This document shows positions 23,715-34,556 of a stretch of DNA of 64,000 bases, one piece after another. Source of the DNA: Lottia gigantea (lineage: Eukaryota > Mollusca > Gastropoda > Lottiidae); NCBI RefSeq assembly GCF_000327385.1, contig NW_008706876.1:351883-415882 (forward strand), in the 5' to 3' direction. The translations under genes and the position numbers were made by a program. Below the pieces are notes generated by a model. The model saw only the letters and a program-made list of their open reading frames with translations. It ran no database searches and was not told where the DNA came from. How positions within the stretch are numbered: position 1 is the stretch's first letter; every line of letters begins with the position of its first letter.

Positions 23715-25077
23715 TCATTTATTTTTTTCTGGATCCTGAATTAGAAGTTCTTTATTTGGCTTAAAGTTCTCATAATCACTCTCCATATTAAATTGTACAC
23801 TCATTAAAGATATTACAGAGTGGTGAGCTAAATTCTCCCTACTCTCCCGCTCAATCTTCCTGAGAACAGAAAATGATCTTTCAACACCTGCATTGCTGTT
23901 GGGTAGTGACAGAATAGTTAAACATAGTCTGGTTAAATGTGGATATAGATGAACACCAGCAACAGAAATCTTTCCACTCATCTTGGCTCAAAATTGATCT
24001 TATTTATCAAGTTCAAAATGTGGAATATCTTCATTGTCTGTCAGGTGAAAATTTACAAATTCCTCTTGTAGCTGATCAACGTTTTGCACAATATTGAATC
24101 TCGTATTAATCTTGGCCAAACCAAAAGATTAAAATACACTGAAAACAATAATAAATTTAATGCTCCTGACATACCAGTGTTACTTATAGACTTTTAAGCA
24201 AATGAATGGATTTTAATGAATAATAAATAAATGAATTCTTACCATTTTCAAATGAAGAGGCTTCTCTATTTCCAGGGTATACAAATGAAATGCCATTTAG
24301 CAATTCATTGTCAAATGGGAATTTGTTTATCATATTCTTTACCATAGCAGCATAAAATTCTCTTATGGAGCTATAAAATATTAAAACATTACAATGTAAA
24401 AATAATTCCAAAAATGTCATTCAAAATAAATGTTAACTCAGGCCTATCAAAATGAATATAACAATGATATCCACTTAAAAAGAAAATCAGATGTTACCTG
24501 TAAATTCTGTGTAGTGTTGATGAAATGAAATGAAATTAATGGAGTTTTACGTCCTACTTTTCTGCACCATGTGGGCTAATGAAGACGGGCAACGTCATGC
24601 AGGGTGCAATGAGGGAAATTTTGCCAGGACAGTGACATTAGTCTGCTATTTTACGATTTCCAACTGTCGAGGGATCTTTAACGTGCACAGCCTGTAGCAC
24701 ACGGGGCCTCGGTTTATTGTCCCATCCAAACGACTAGACGCTTTTCCCATGTCAGCCCCTCGTACCTGCATCACTGACAGGGGGAAACCGGGTTGAAAAA
24801 TCCGAAGGTATTATCTCGACCTATGCCGGGATTGAACCCTCGACCTTCAGGCTAGCGAGCAACCGTCTAACTCACTGAGCCACAGCGACTCCCTGTGTAG
24901 TGTTGATGGTTCTAGATTATCTTGATTATCAGCTAAAACAGTTCTGACCTTCATTCCTATAGCTAAAAAATCCACTGGCAGGTAATTATCTTTATTGGTA
25001 TTATCAACTTGAGTGACATCTTCTGCTGATTTTATTGAAGAAATCTTTAAAAACTTTCCCAAAAAAGTCTTTAACAA
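23715..25077 (-). pseudogene. hAT-family transposase-derived gene, 3' part, decayed and SINE-interrupted
   Basis: Minus-strand pieces read in order 25077-24909 (continuing after the SINE to a donor at 24498), 24370-24243 and about 24114-23715. Piece 2 contains SIREFYAAMV and KFPFDNELL; piece 3 contains LCLTILSLPNSNAGVERSFS, the hallmark of the hAT C-terminal dimerisation domain. The pieces are separated by GT-AG introns with agreeing phase between the first two. The ancestral gene was therefore spliced, as in hAT-derived host genes and some autonomous hATs. It is broken: a 370-bp SINE interrupts the first piece, and two in-frame stops fall within about 15 bases just before the dimerisation domain, in the stretch around 23987-24003. 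The N-terminal BED finger and the catalytic core are not visible, and no terminal repeats were found. It is most likely a dead transposon copy. Confidence 0.82.
24523..24892 (-). mobile_element. Full-length tRNA-derived SINE with perfect target-site duplications
   Basis: On the minus strand the element starts with a tRNA-like head: A-box TGGCTCAGTGAGTTAG and B-box GGTTCAATCCC. A body region and a tail ending in (TTTCA)n-like sequence follow (GAAATGAAATGAAAT on the + strand). Identical 16-bp duplications CTGTGTAGTGTTGATG lie at 24507-24522 and 24893-24908, proving insertion by target-primed reverse transcription. The element is about 370 bp. Truncated relatives occur at 1.3, 7.7, 11.9, 18.7, 32.8, 36.4 and 42.3 kb. 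The central block conserved among copies suggests a SINE with a shared core domain. It sits inside the hAT transposase relic, so it is younger than that element. Confidence 0.93.
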
Positions 25078-25739
25078 AGTGGATCATCAATATGAAGTTA
25101 TGAGCAACTGCGATTTTTCGGTGTACACAACTAAATCTGGCTGCAAGCAATTCTAATCAGATTATCAGTCCTAAGATGGGCCTGAGCTCACCAAATTAAT
25201 TTTTTTGTTGGAAGGATTTCCGTCTTAAATAAATCTACCTTATCGACAGAAGCAACTGATATAAAATTTTATGGCCTGTTTTAACAAATGTTCTTAAAAA
25301 CATCAACACTTCTTCTATTTTTAGGTCTGGTTATCTTCATAATTAGTTCTCAGATGTTATATAATTATGCTTTTATCGTCACACAGGCTTGTACATGTTC
25401 CTTTAGCAATAGTAGGATATTGTCCATTGATAATATACTACCGTTGCAAAAGGAACACATGATATATGTACGTCTTTGAACAAAAGTTGCGAATGTGGCG
25501 CTCATTGTTTTTTTTATACATATTCAATTGAATAATGCCCGTAGGATAGCCATTTTTCTAATGAAATCACAAAAAGATTAGATTTCGGAATACAGCAGCA
25601 AGTCATGCCCAGACGATTTCCGGTGTAATTTCCAATGGAACATGAGTCGTTTCGTATCAATTATTCTAGTTGTTGTTTAATTCGTACATAAATTAGACAA
25701 TCTTGTTTACCAAATTACCGGTCATATCCTACATAACAC

Positions 25740-26880
25740 AGGAACCAGTATAGAGACCGTCTTCAAACCATCCTTGACAACCAGTTCTCTAACTGCAGGC
25801 TATAAAAAGACACACAATCGCTTTGTAAACTGTATCCCTCATCTCTTTCACTTCAACGAAAGTAACCAGGCGATTCTCTTTCTGACACGTGCGACCTTTG
25901 GGCCGTTTTTCTCGCACGTGTTAAAAATCAATACGCGTAGAAAGAAAACCGCAGACAAGTTAAACTTGCAGTGTGCCAGTCAATTACAAAGTGTGAAATT
26001 TCAAAACAATCCCCATCGTTCGCTTTTCATCGTTTTACTCTCAGCCCGAATGCACACGAATTGTTCAGAAAACAGGCCCATTGATACGAAAAGACTTTCG
26101 CATATTAATGAAGCTGACTAAGGTCGCAATGAATAATATTGTATTTTTCAAACTTCATTGTGTTTTCTGCGTTTCCAATCCTGTTTCAAGTCTATCAATA
26201 AATAAACTCGATAAAACAATTTTTATTATGTGTTCAGACAGTAAGTCAGTAGGTTTAGTTTCTCTTCTGGCCGCCAATGTCCGAATCCCGATTCTCCTCT
26301 GATAGTTGTTCACTTAAAACTAGTAATTGTCCATTTCTAAAACAAACTGCCCTGGTGAGGTTTATGTATCCAAAACACGCGTCTGCAGCATGAGCTATTC
26401 GATATTTTAGAAAACAGAAAGTGACGTTGGGTCAATCCCTTGACAAGAATCGTTCTCGACCATTTTCATAGCAAAACTTTTGCCCCTTTCAGTGGCATCG
26501 CTAACAAGATAAATGGTTTGCACGCCCGAATGGAATCCCTCTTTATTTCAAACAAAATTAAAGAAATATAACTTTCATCCTCTTTTACCCCAAATCAATT
26601 CAATTTTTTCTGAAATGATCTTGGGAGAAACCTCTCAGACGCACTATGAGAGGCTTGAGACAAGAATTTTGAATTCAACTTCGTCAGGTTATCCCCTCAA
26701 TGCCTCAGGAGGTGCGGCCACTGCTAGGTGTTGTCAATTCTATTCGAGGGAAATGTTGATCATGGGCAACGGTCCAGATCTGTACAGGCACCCTGTGTAC
26801 AGTCTATGTGAAGACGTGGTAAGGTCAGCGTTCAAACAATGCAGTTGGACTGATCACACATTTGCATAGGGACATAAACT
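25740..26880. other. Non-repetitive stretch without a supported gene
   Basis: Mixed composition, higher GC than the flanks. A TATA-like CTATAAAAAG at 25800-25809 and a CACGTG at 25914-25919 occur. Three + strand frames (25774-26121, 26081-26302, 26513-26869) show no domain, no good exon borders and no family resemblance. It could be regulatory or an unrecognised transcript. Confidence 0.25.
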
Positions 26881-27536
26881 TTATAGTTTTTAATTTTCAA
26901 TTTGATTACGTCATACTAGAAACAATCAAATGGTGGTATCATAGCAAATTGAGAAAAAGACATTATTTTGAAGTGTCCAAATATGTCTTTGCACTGAAAT
27001 GTTGTGTATTTAGTTAGAAGTTGAAAGTGTGATATGAGTATTAAGGAGTATGTTTATTGTCATATAAACTTCATTTTAACAGTCTTTTAAGTACCAAGGA
27101 GTGAGGTACTTCTCTTTTTAGTCTTATCTCAGCTACTTCACATCAAAGTGGTTGGAGTTGAAAAAGCAGTGTTTTATTTTAAACACCCTACATTGAGCCT
27201 TATTGACATGGTAAATGAAAAGATTTTTACAGTCGTTATGAGCTAGTTTATACGCCTATACACATGGTTTACAACACAGTTGTAAAGTGGACACTTGTAT
27301 GTCTTTTTATTGAGCGCAGATCCTTTACTCCAATCACTATCCTACGTTAATCATTAAGTCATATAGGTCTATATGTAGACAAGCAAATAAAGTTTAATGT
27401 CCGTCAGGCTTTCCCTTTTTTAGAAGGCCCCTTTATATAATATCCTGTACAACCCACATACATAATGATATTGATAGGTTACATGAAATAAGAAAATACT
27501 CTACAAAAAAGCAAGTTGGGGTAAGCAAATATATAT

Positions 27537-27660
27537 GTACGATGAACGGTGCAGGATTACCGATACAGTAGTAAATAGTGGAACCGAATCGTGTCCGCAT
27601 CGTGTCTGGACCAGTAGTCGTGTGTTCACTTTTTACTGTATCGATAATCCCGCATCGTAC
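27537..27660. mobile_element. Foldback/MITE family D, copy 1
   Basis: The outer arms, GTACGATGAACGGTGCAGG.. and their inverted match ..CCCGCATCGTAC, are about 40 bp. The loop side carries GGAACCGAATCGTGTCCGC. A relative lies at 34409-34556. No open frame. The reading frames on both strands here are palindrome artefacts. Confidence 0.75.
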
Positions 27661-28599
27661 AACGCACCGGACACTGACAGCTTCTATTTGCGGCTTAAGT
27701 CTACTCATATTTCTATTTTGGGGCTTGTCATCTTAGTTCCATTCAAACAACTGGAAGCTTTTACAGCCATCTTCATGGATTTCGCGTAACCTTATAAAGG
27801 TTTTTTTGCAACTAAAAGCTGGGGTCGACCGCTAAACAAATCTTTCACAATCTATCACCTCTATCGCCAATTTAGCTATTTCATCAACATTTTTCAAAAA
27901 GGTAAGTCAAATGAAAAAACTGGTCAACGACTACTAACCGACCAATGAACAACTCTTTAATGTGTTGTCGCAGACTCGACCGCTTTAAAAGGACAAGTTC
28001 GCCCTCCGTTTGTAAAAACCCTTTGATTAGATTCTTACAGGTGTCACCACTTTCTTGCAGTCTTTGATAATATAATACAGTTATAATAAGTTGCTTTCCA
28101 GTGCATTCAGAGACAACGTCGACCTTGAAGGTTTAGTGCCCCACCCCACTTTGTTTTTCCGTTTCCATTTATCCGACAGTGGCGTTTCTATAAAACATGA
28201 AGCCAGGTGGCTCAGCAGGGTCCACAACATTTTCTATGGGGAAGGAGGGGCACTTCTAACACTATATAAAAAAAATAAAAAATTAAAAGTGTTTTTCCAC
28301 ACCTCCAGAGATGCGTTTTTCTAACATAATATTAAATAGCCTTTACAGAGACTCTAAATAGGTGTTGGGCATTAGCGTAACTTTCATTTTGTTAGTAATA
28401 TCGTGTGACTCTGTGACCTTTGACCATTTGGCTGCGCACGCAGTCTTAATCAGCCGATGCTAGATCAGCTTATAAAAACCGTTTATGGATCCGGAGATGT
28501 GACACAGATGGTGTAGAGAGAAACTGATGTTATGACTGAAATACAAAACTATTCATCTTTCCAAATATATCTTGGTTTATATAGATCCGAGGTTTCTAA

Positions 28600-28760
28600 A
28601 TAGGTTCAAAACCCTCGCACCTGTGAGATGCGGAATGTCCCCAATTAACAGGGCCTGTTTTGTGTCTGTCTCTACAATAGCCGACATCTCTCCAAATAGC
28701 AACAAGAGACTGGAATAGAGACAGATATTTCGGTCTAACATTTGCATTCAAATTAAGTTG
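28600..28760. repeat. Second copy of the repeat adjoining the 7.7-kb SINE
   Basis: The GACTGGAATAGAGACAG and TTTCGGTCTA landmarks match 7970-8020. Upstream, AGGTTCAAAACCC at about 28601 resembles a pol III B-box, which would fit a second SINE type, but no A-box or ends were recognised. Confidence 0.4.
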
Positions 28761-29241
28761 CAATCGATTTATATACTTTATACTGTTACATAATTGTTAA
28801 AGAAGGGGTAATATAGGCTATAAGCCTTTTCCCTATTCCCTAATAGAGAATAAAATAGTGTTTACACAAAACAATATTGAAATTACACTGAACGACATTT
28901 CAAATGTGCTATCTTCTCGGATGCTACGAATAGAATGATTAAATTAACACATCGTTAGCGAAAAATGGCATAACCACAAACCGGATACACAGAAGTTGGA
29001 CAAATCAACTAACCTCATTTCAGGTCAAAATCTCTATGATTTCCGTGGATATCCGTTGTATGTTTATTAGGCACTGTACTTAACTTGCAAAGTCAAGAAG
29101 ACAGTTGGTTTTGTTACTGATGCAAAATACAGAATTAATATTAATAAACAGTTTGAATGTCGGCATTAAAATTGTTGTCAATGAAGTTTAAAAAATGAAG
29201 TGAATTTCTTCACTGTGTATAATTTTTTTTACCCCCTATAA

Positions 29242-29430
29242 CAGTGGTTCCCAACCTTTTTCAGTCTTCACACCCCTGGAGCAATCACCTGGCCACATAT
29301 TCTCGAAACGATCTTAGCTCTAGGATGTCCTAGAATCAACGTTAGAAGATAAGAACCTAGGACATTCTTACGCTAAGATCGTTTCGAGAATACATGGCCT
29401 GGACCTTCACACCCCCAAATTATATCACTG
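29242..29430 (+). mobile_element. Solo hAT 5' end
   Basis: It begins CAGTGGTTCCCAACCTTTTT, a sequence well known from hAT/Charlie-type termini, followed by the (C/A)CACCCC motif. No matching right end was found within several hundred bases, so only one end survives. It is interrupted by the palindromic element at 29299-29391. Confidence 0.75.
29299..29391. mobile_element. 93-bp palindromic MITE nested in the hAT end
   Basis: It starts ATTCTCGAAACGATCTTAGC and ends with the inverted counterpart (AAGATCGTTTCGAGAAT), flanked by ACAT on each side (29295-29298 and 29392-29395). Removing it and one ACAT restores continuous GGCCACATGGCC-like host sequence. Terminal arms are about 35 bp with a short loop. 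Confidence 0.8.
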
Positions 29431-30435
29431 TGTTTGATTGTCAATTTCTAACTTGGTCTAAACTTTGTATTTTAATTCATGTAGGTACTTGTAAAATATA
29501 AATTAGTAAACACCATTTCCATTTTGTCCTAAATTCGGCACCCATAAACTTTTCGTTCCATTGGTTTGGTTTAAACAATACTGTATTCATTGATTATATA
29601 TACAAATGATATTTTACAATTTACATGTATAAATAAGTTTTTGGAAACAAGCCGAAGCTTCTGGTAATCCGTCCGTCATGTACTATGTGCGTGCCACTCG
29701 CGTGAACCATGCCTGAACACAGTATAAACTTAGCGTAAAAACTGCAGACGATGCGATGCCAAATGTATAGACGAGTTAGCGAGTTGAATTCGCGAACAGA
29801 CCGCAAGCGCTGCACTGCGCTGTGAAGCACCGGAATGACACCATTTTCCACGTTCAATGCGCGACATATCGGCTGAAAAGTCCTGGACGTGATAGGGTGG
29901 CAAGGGTCTTCTTGATTTCCGCTTTCCTGAAAGTTGTTAACTTCTGTTTCTTTGTACGATTAGCATATAACAAGGAACGACGCAATACCTGCAATGTGAA
30001 CCAATTCACCGAAATTGACAAAATAAAGACAAAAAAAAAACAAAAAAAACAATGAATCCTTCCTTGAAGACTTGTCCTGTAATGAGGTCTTCAAAACGTG
30101 ATTGGTTTGTCCGATAATTGTATATCCTTGGTTACTGGCGAGGTGCTAATGTAATCAAATTGTTAATTATCAAAATTTGAAAATATTTCATAAGTAGGGT
30201 GAGGTGAGGAGAGTATGTCGAAGAGAGAATCTGTAAAGTTAAAAAATTTGGCACGAATAAAGTACCATGTGTGCCACTAGCATCACCAACACGTGAACAA
30301 AGCGTGAACTATTAGCAAAAATACTTGACCTATGCCTAAACAAGTTGTGACATTGCGTATCAATGTTTGCCATTGCGGCCAATCTTCATGTCGTGTATTG
30401 TTTAAACAATGCCTTACTTGTGCACGCGTTTAAAA

Positions 30436-30575
30436 TTAAAATGACGACACGTCTTTTCTTGAAACTTCGAATATTGAGTTTTTTTTAATTAAATATGCGA
30501 TTTTCGTACATTACTAGTACTTCTGAAGATTATTTTCATCATATTCTGGGACTAAATCAACCCCAAGCGAATCTG
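30436..30575 (+). repeat. Dispersed repeat family A copy, 3' half
   Basis: AAAATGACGACACGTCTTTT, ATGCGATTTTCGTACATT and ACTTCTGAAGATTATTTTC match 45600-45720. The first half (AGAATTATCCGCG block) is absent. Confidence 0.75.
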
Positions 30576-31445
30576 TCTCTTTATAGATATCGAAACCTGC
30601 CATTTTACTTGGATTTGATTTAATTTTCTTATTATTATGATTTTCAAACAAAGTTTTTCAAAAATAGCTTTAAATATAATAGAGATTCTAGTACAAGTAG
30701 GATTTGTGTCATTCTGTTTGTATAATGACCCTAATTGAAAAAAATTGAAAAAAAACATGAGAGAAAAAAAGGATAATTGTAGGTTGTAATCATTATTTTA
30801 ATTGGATAATATTACCTCAAAATATTCATATTATGAGCATCTGCGTGCGTTACGTCAGAGCACGTGCCTATTTACCGTAAACTCCTCGTTTGATGTCGCT
30901 AACACTATTACAGAGAAATGAGAGTCTACGATGCGGATGTTGAATCAGAGCTCCGGAAACCGGTGCTAAAAGTTGTCGATATTTCTAAGCGTTATGTTAT
31001 GTAGATTTGACCGTTGATTACCTTAGTTCGGATGATTAGCTTCGTAAAGCAGCCATTTTGTGTCGATACCATTATCGCCTTCTAAAGTTAAAGAGTATCA
31101 TGAAGCGAGGGAAGTGATGTCTATTGTACTGTTCTTGCTTAATTAGTGCTCTTAAACAAGATCTGAAATGAACAAAGCTATGTAATAACTGGACCAGATA
31201 TCTGTAATCCAACCTAATTTCTATGCTTAGTGAGTTAATTATTTGAAAAACAAACTTGGACATAAACGCCACGGGAGACCACTCACGTAACATCCGCAAT
31301 ACAATAAGTGTACATTAACACCAAGATACATAAGTTTCCTGAAATGAAATACCTGTAATAGAAAATCATCACAATTGATTTAACTATAAAATTCTCAATT
31401 CCAAAGATTTTTAAGGAATACTCGGAATAGCTCTATATATACACG

Positions 31446-31797
31446 GAAGAGGGGTAATAGTTATGATTTATAGGGGTAAGAGGGTTAAAGTAAGGATTTA
31501 TAGGGGAAAGAGGGGTGATAGGAAGGATTTATATGGGGAAGATGGGTTATAGTAAGTATTTATAGGGGAAAGAGGGGTTATAGTAAGTATTTATAGGGGA
31601 AAGATGGGTTATAGTAAGGATTCATAGGGGGAAGAGGGGTTATAGTAAGGATCTATAAGGGGAAGATGGGTTATAGTAAGGATCTATAGGGGAATGGGGT
31701 CATAGTAAGGATTTATAATGGCAAGAGGGGATATAGTAAGGATTTATAAGGGGAAGATGGGTTATAGTAAGGATTTATATGGTGAAGGGGGTAATGT
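31446..31797. repeat. G-rich minisatellite, about 30-bp unit
   Basis: About eleven copies of the pattern TATAGTAAGGATTTATA plus GGGGAAGAGGGGT, with variants GGGGAAGATGGGT. It is strand-asymmetric, with purines on the + strand. The open frame from 31718 is part of it. Confidence 0.92.
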
Positions 31798-32814
31798 GAT
31801 GGATCAATTATCCTGCACGGGTTTAATGAATATAAATGTTGAAAAACCCTTCTCTATGCCGTGCTGTGATTTTTTATGGATACTATTCATGCTAATTAGC
31901 CAATGTGTTATGTAATATAGAATATTTCTTGTGAACGTGTGAACTATATAACAAATCAAAGGTAAAGCTGCTGACACCAACACGTGTGCCGTTAAGATAA
32001 CAGATCTAATGATAACAGCACCATATTGCATCTCTACATAGAAGATCAAAACAATCAGAAGTCATGGTTATGACGATTGAACATGAAAAAATACCATTCA
32101 ATAAATTTAAACTTTCATGCACATAAAACTAGTTGTTTTTTACTTGCGGTTATATTTTTAAAAAATTTTTCAATTAAAGACTAATTATAATAATTACCAC
32201 AAACAGTTATCAGTACAGTCTATTGATGCATAGTGCGAGCGAACCTAAGGTAATTCATGGGATTTCCTTTGTTATTTCATAGGTATAGTTATAATTATTG
32301 TCATTTTCTAGAGGGATAAGTTTTCCTTTCAAGGTGGAGAGGAGGGGGTGCATTACTGCATAGAGAGAGCGCACGTAAAACACACTAGGCTATATTGTCA
32401 TTTATGAGAGGGTTATTATTAATTAAAAGATTTCAAGGGAGGTTTTCTGACATTGGGCCTTAATTTGGCGTTTATGGCATTATTCTGATCAACGGGGACT
32501 GCTCTTGTCCGACACACATTCCCTAAAGGACACGATGATGTATGTATCAAGTAGTATTTGCACTAGTTTTACTATAATTTATCCACGTTTTTCTACAAAT
32601 ACTGAGAACCAAAGAAAGCGTAACTAGGATGTTAAGACCCCAAAAAACTATCTGTAGTTTTGAAAGTGTGAATAGTCTTATATAGGCATTGTGTCCGATG
32701 TGGTGTTTCTGTGGTATCAATAACTACCGTACACGATACCGGTGCTTTTATACGAGAGTATCTCTTATAAAACCCTATACCATACCTTGTCTTTTCTCAT
32801 GTTAAAACCTCCGA

Positions 32815-32880
32815 CCAATTTAACTGACAGGGGTAAGCAGGGTTGAAATATCCGAAGGTATTATCATTATGCCCTCATCG
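32815..32880 (-). mobile_element. SINE head-side fragment
   Basis: ACTGACAGGGGTAAGCAGGG then TGAAATATCCGAAGGTATTAT matches the region between CATCACTGACAGGG and the tRNA-like head of the 24.5-kb SINE. Both ends are lost. Confidence 0.7.
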
Positions 32881-33639
32881 TGGTCCTTGGGGTGGGATTT
32901 TACTTTCTTCGTAAGTTTAAAGCCATGTCCACGACTGTCTTTTGGTACCGTGTTGGGTACAGAGACATTGTAGAATAGAAGGCAATGTTAATGGACATTG
33001 TCAATGGACATTGTTAAGCTTTGTAAAGATATCAAAACAATGAGAAATTGGGCTTTTAACAATTGACAAAAATAAGCGCCAAAAAAACTGTGCCGATTTC
33101 CCGTTTATCAGTTTCGTGGGACTGGTAGGGCCAATATTTTTCGGGCTTTGTGGTTCTGTCGTGTTCTGTAAGTCAAAGGAAATAGAGCCTACTTTGCCTC
33201 GGAAAGACCGTCATGCACTGGCCTACTATACGTGCAATAGTATTAAAGTAGAATTGAAAAATAAAAACCACAATACAAAATGAAACGAAGGGTAGTTTGT
33301 CGTTTGATGTTCTTGTATTCCGCCTCATTAAACGGCATCATATAATTCTAATTTCAATCCACTATAAAGAGCTTTACGGAAGGCTCTAACAGCGTTACGG
33401 TGGCGACATCACATACCGTAAAAATCATGTATGCCTATATAATCGACTAACGCCCAATAGAATGGACTTATTCGGTATGGAATGACTGAAGTAAGGGGAT
33501 TAGGATAACATTACAAAGAATTGGTATTTTCAAAGTGGAGAGCAAGAACAATCTTTTTTATTTTCATTCAAAAACTTAACACTCAATTCGTGTTGCTGTA
33601 CTCATGAATAGAAGTTTTTCTTTCCAATGAGAAATCAGC

Positions 33640-33957
33640 CTTTACGCACGATAGGATTTTATGAATGACAGTTCGAGCTGTGTGAGGCGGTCGATCTCTG
33701 CGGGACTATTTACAAAAGCGACTTCTCGGCGGATTGATATGTCACGGGTGCTTTGAATGTGGATGAAAAAGGGGCGAGTTTTATATTGAATGTGACAGTC
33801 GCCAGACTATCACGTAGAAATAGCTAGGATTATTATTATCAACATTCAACAGATTAGAGCAGACGACACGGGGATATTTACGACAGTCGTTAAGTTGATC
33901 TAGCAGACGATTTTAAAGGGAGATAATTTTAGTGTACAACGTTCTCTTGTACTACAG
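33640..33957 (+). promoter_or_regulatory. LMX1: Possible LMX1 5' non-coding exon / promoter region
   Basis: A unique stretch with more CpG dinucleotides than its surroundings ends at a good donor, ACTACAG/GTAAGAA (donor at 33958). It lies 7.4 kb upstream of the first LMX1 coding exon, which itself requires an upstream exon. It shows no long open frame. Its start is not defined by sequence; the left border given is where the GC-richer stretch begins. It could equally be an unrelated regulatory sequence. Confidence 0.28.
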
Positions 33958-34408
33958 GTAAGAAAGAAATCAATCGCCTTTCATAGTAAGACATTCATTT
34001 TTCTTTAGTAAAGTAAATTAGGCCGCGACTGGTTATGAATCGTTTTTGATGTCATAATGACATTACGGTGTTATTGATAAATTTGAAGCAAAATAAACAG
34101 TAATTATCTTAATGATATGTTACCTGAAATTCGAAATGGAACCATATTAAACCAAAGAGTCAACAAAAGAAGAAACGATAATATGATAGAGTTTCATTAA
34201 ATTAAATATAGCAAATAGATAAGTCCTATTTACATGTATTATATAGTAAGCTACATGTGGATTCACCAATAGTGCTAGCCTATCCTAACAAACTTAAAAT
34301 CAAAATTAAGGAATCGAAATTAACAAGTTATCGTCCAATATAAAAAGCTAACTAGAGAATTCAGGTGACTGTTCTTTAACTTAATTATAAAGCCGTGAAT
34401 TGACGAGG

Positions 34409-34556
34409 AACTGTGTCCGGTACGGTGCAGAATATTCGATACAAGCGGAAATAGAAGAAGAACAAACGGTTCCGTACACGGTGCGGACACGATTCGTTTG
34501 TTCTATTTTCTACTGTATCGACAATCCTGCACCCTACACCGTATTGCACACCGTAC
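34409..34556. mobile_element. Foldback/MITE family D, copy 2
   Basis: It shares GGACACGATTCGTTTGTTC, TACTGTATCGACAATCC and GTCCGGTACGGTGCAG with the 27.5-kb copy and is likewise self-complementary. Arms are imperfect and the right arm carries an extra CACCGTAT-like segment, so borders are approximate. Confidence 0.7.

Noticed and set aside
24780-24892. Possible tRNA gene on the minus strand (A-box and B-box present)
   Set aside because: The boxes belong to the head of a SINE with target duplications; the rest cannot fold into a full cloverleaf with a CCA-ready acceptor.
26513-26869. 118-codon + strand frame with mixed composition
   Set aside because: It is the most protein-like of the unassigned frames, but it starts in plain sequence, has no domain or plausible splice context, and part of it (GAATTTTGAATTCAAC) also occurs near 40.2 kb in sequence with repeat-like character.
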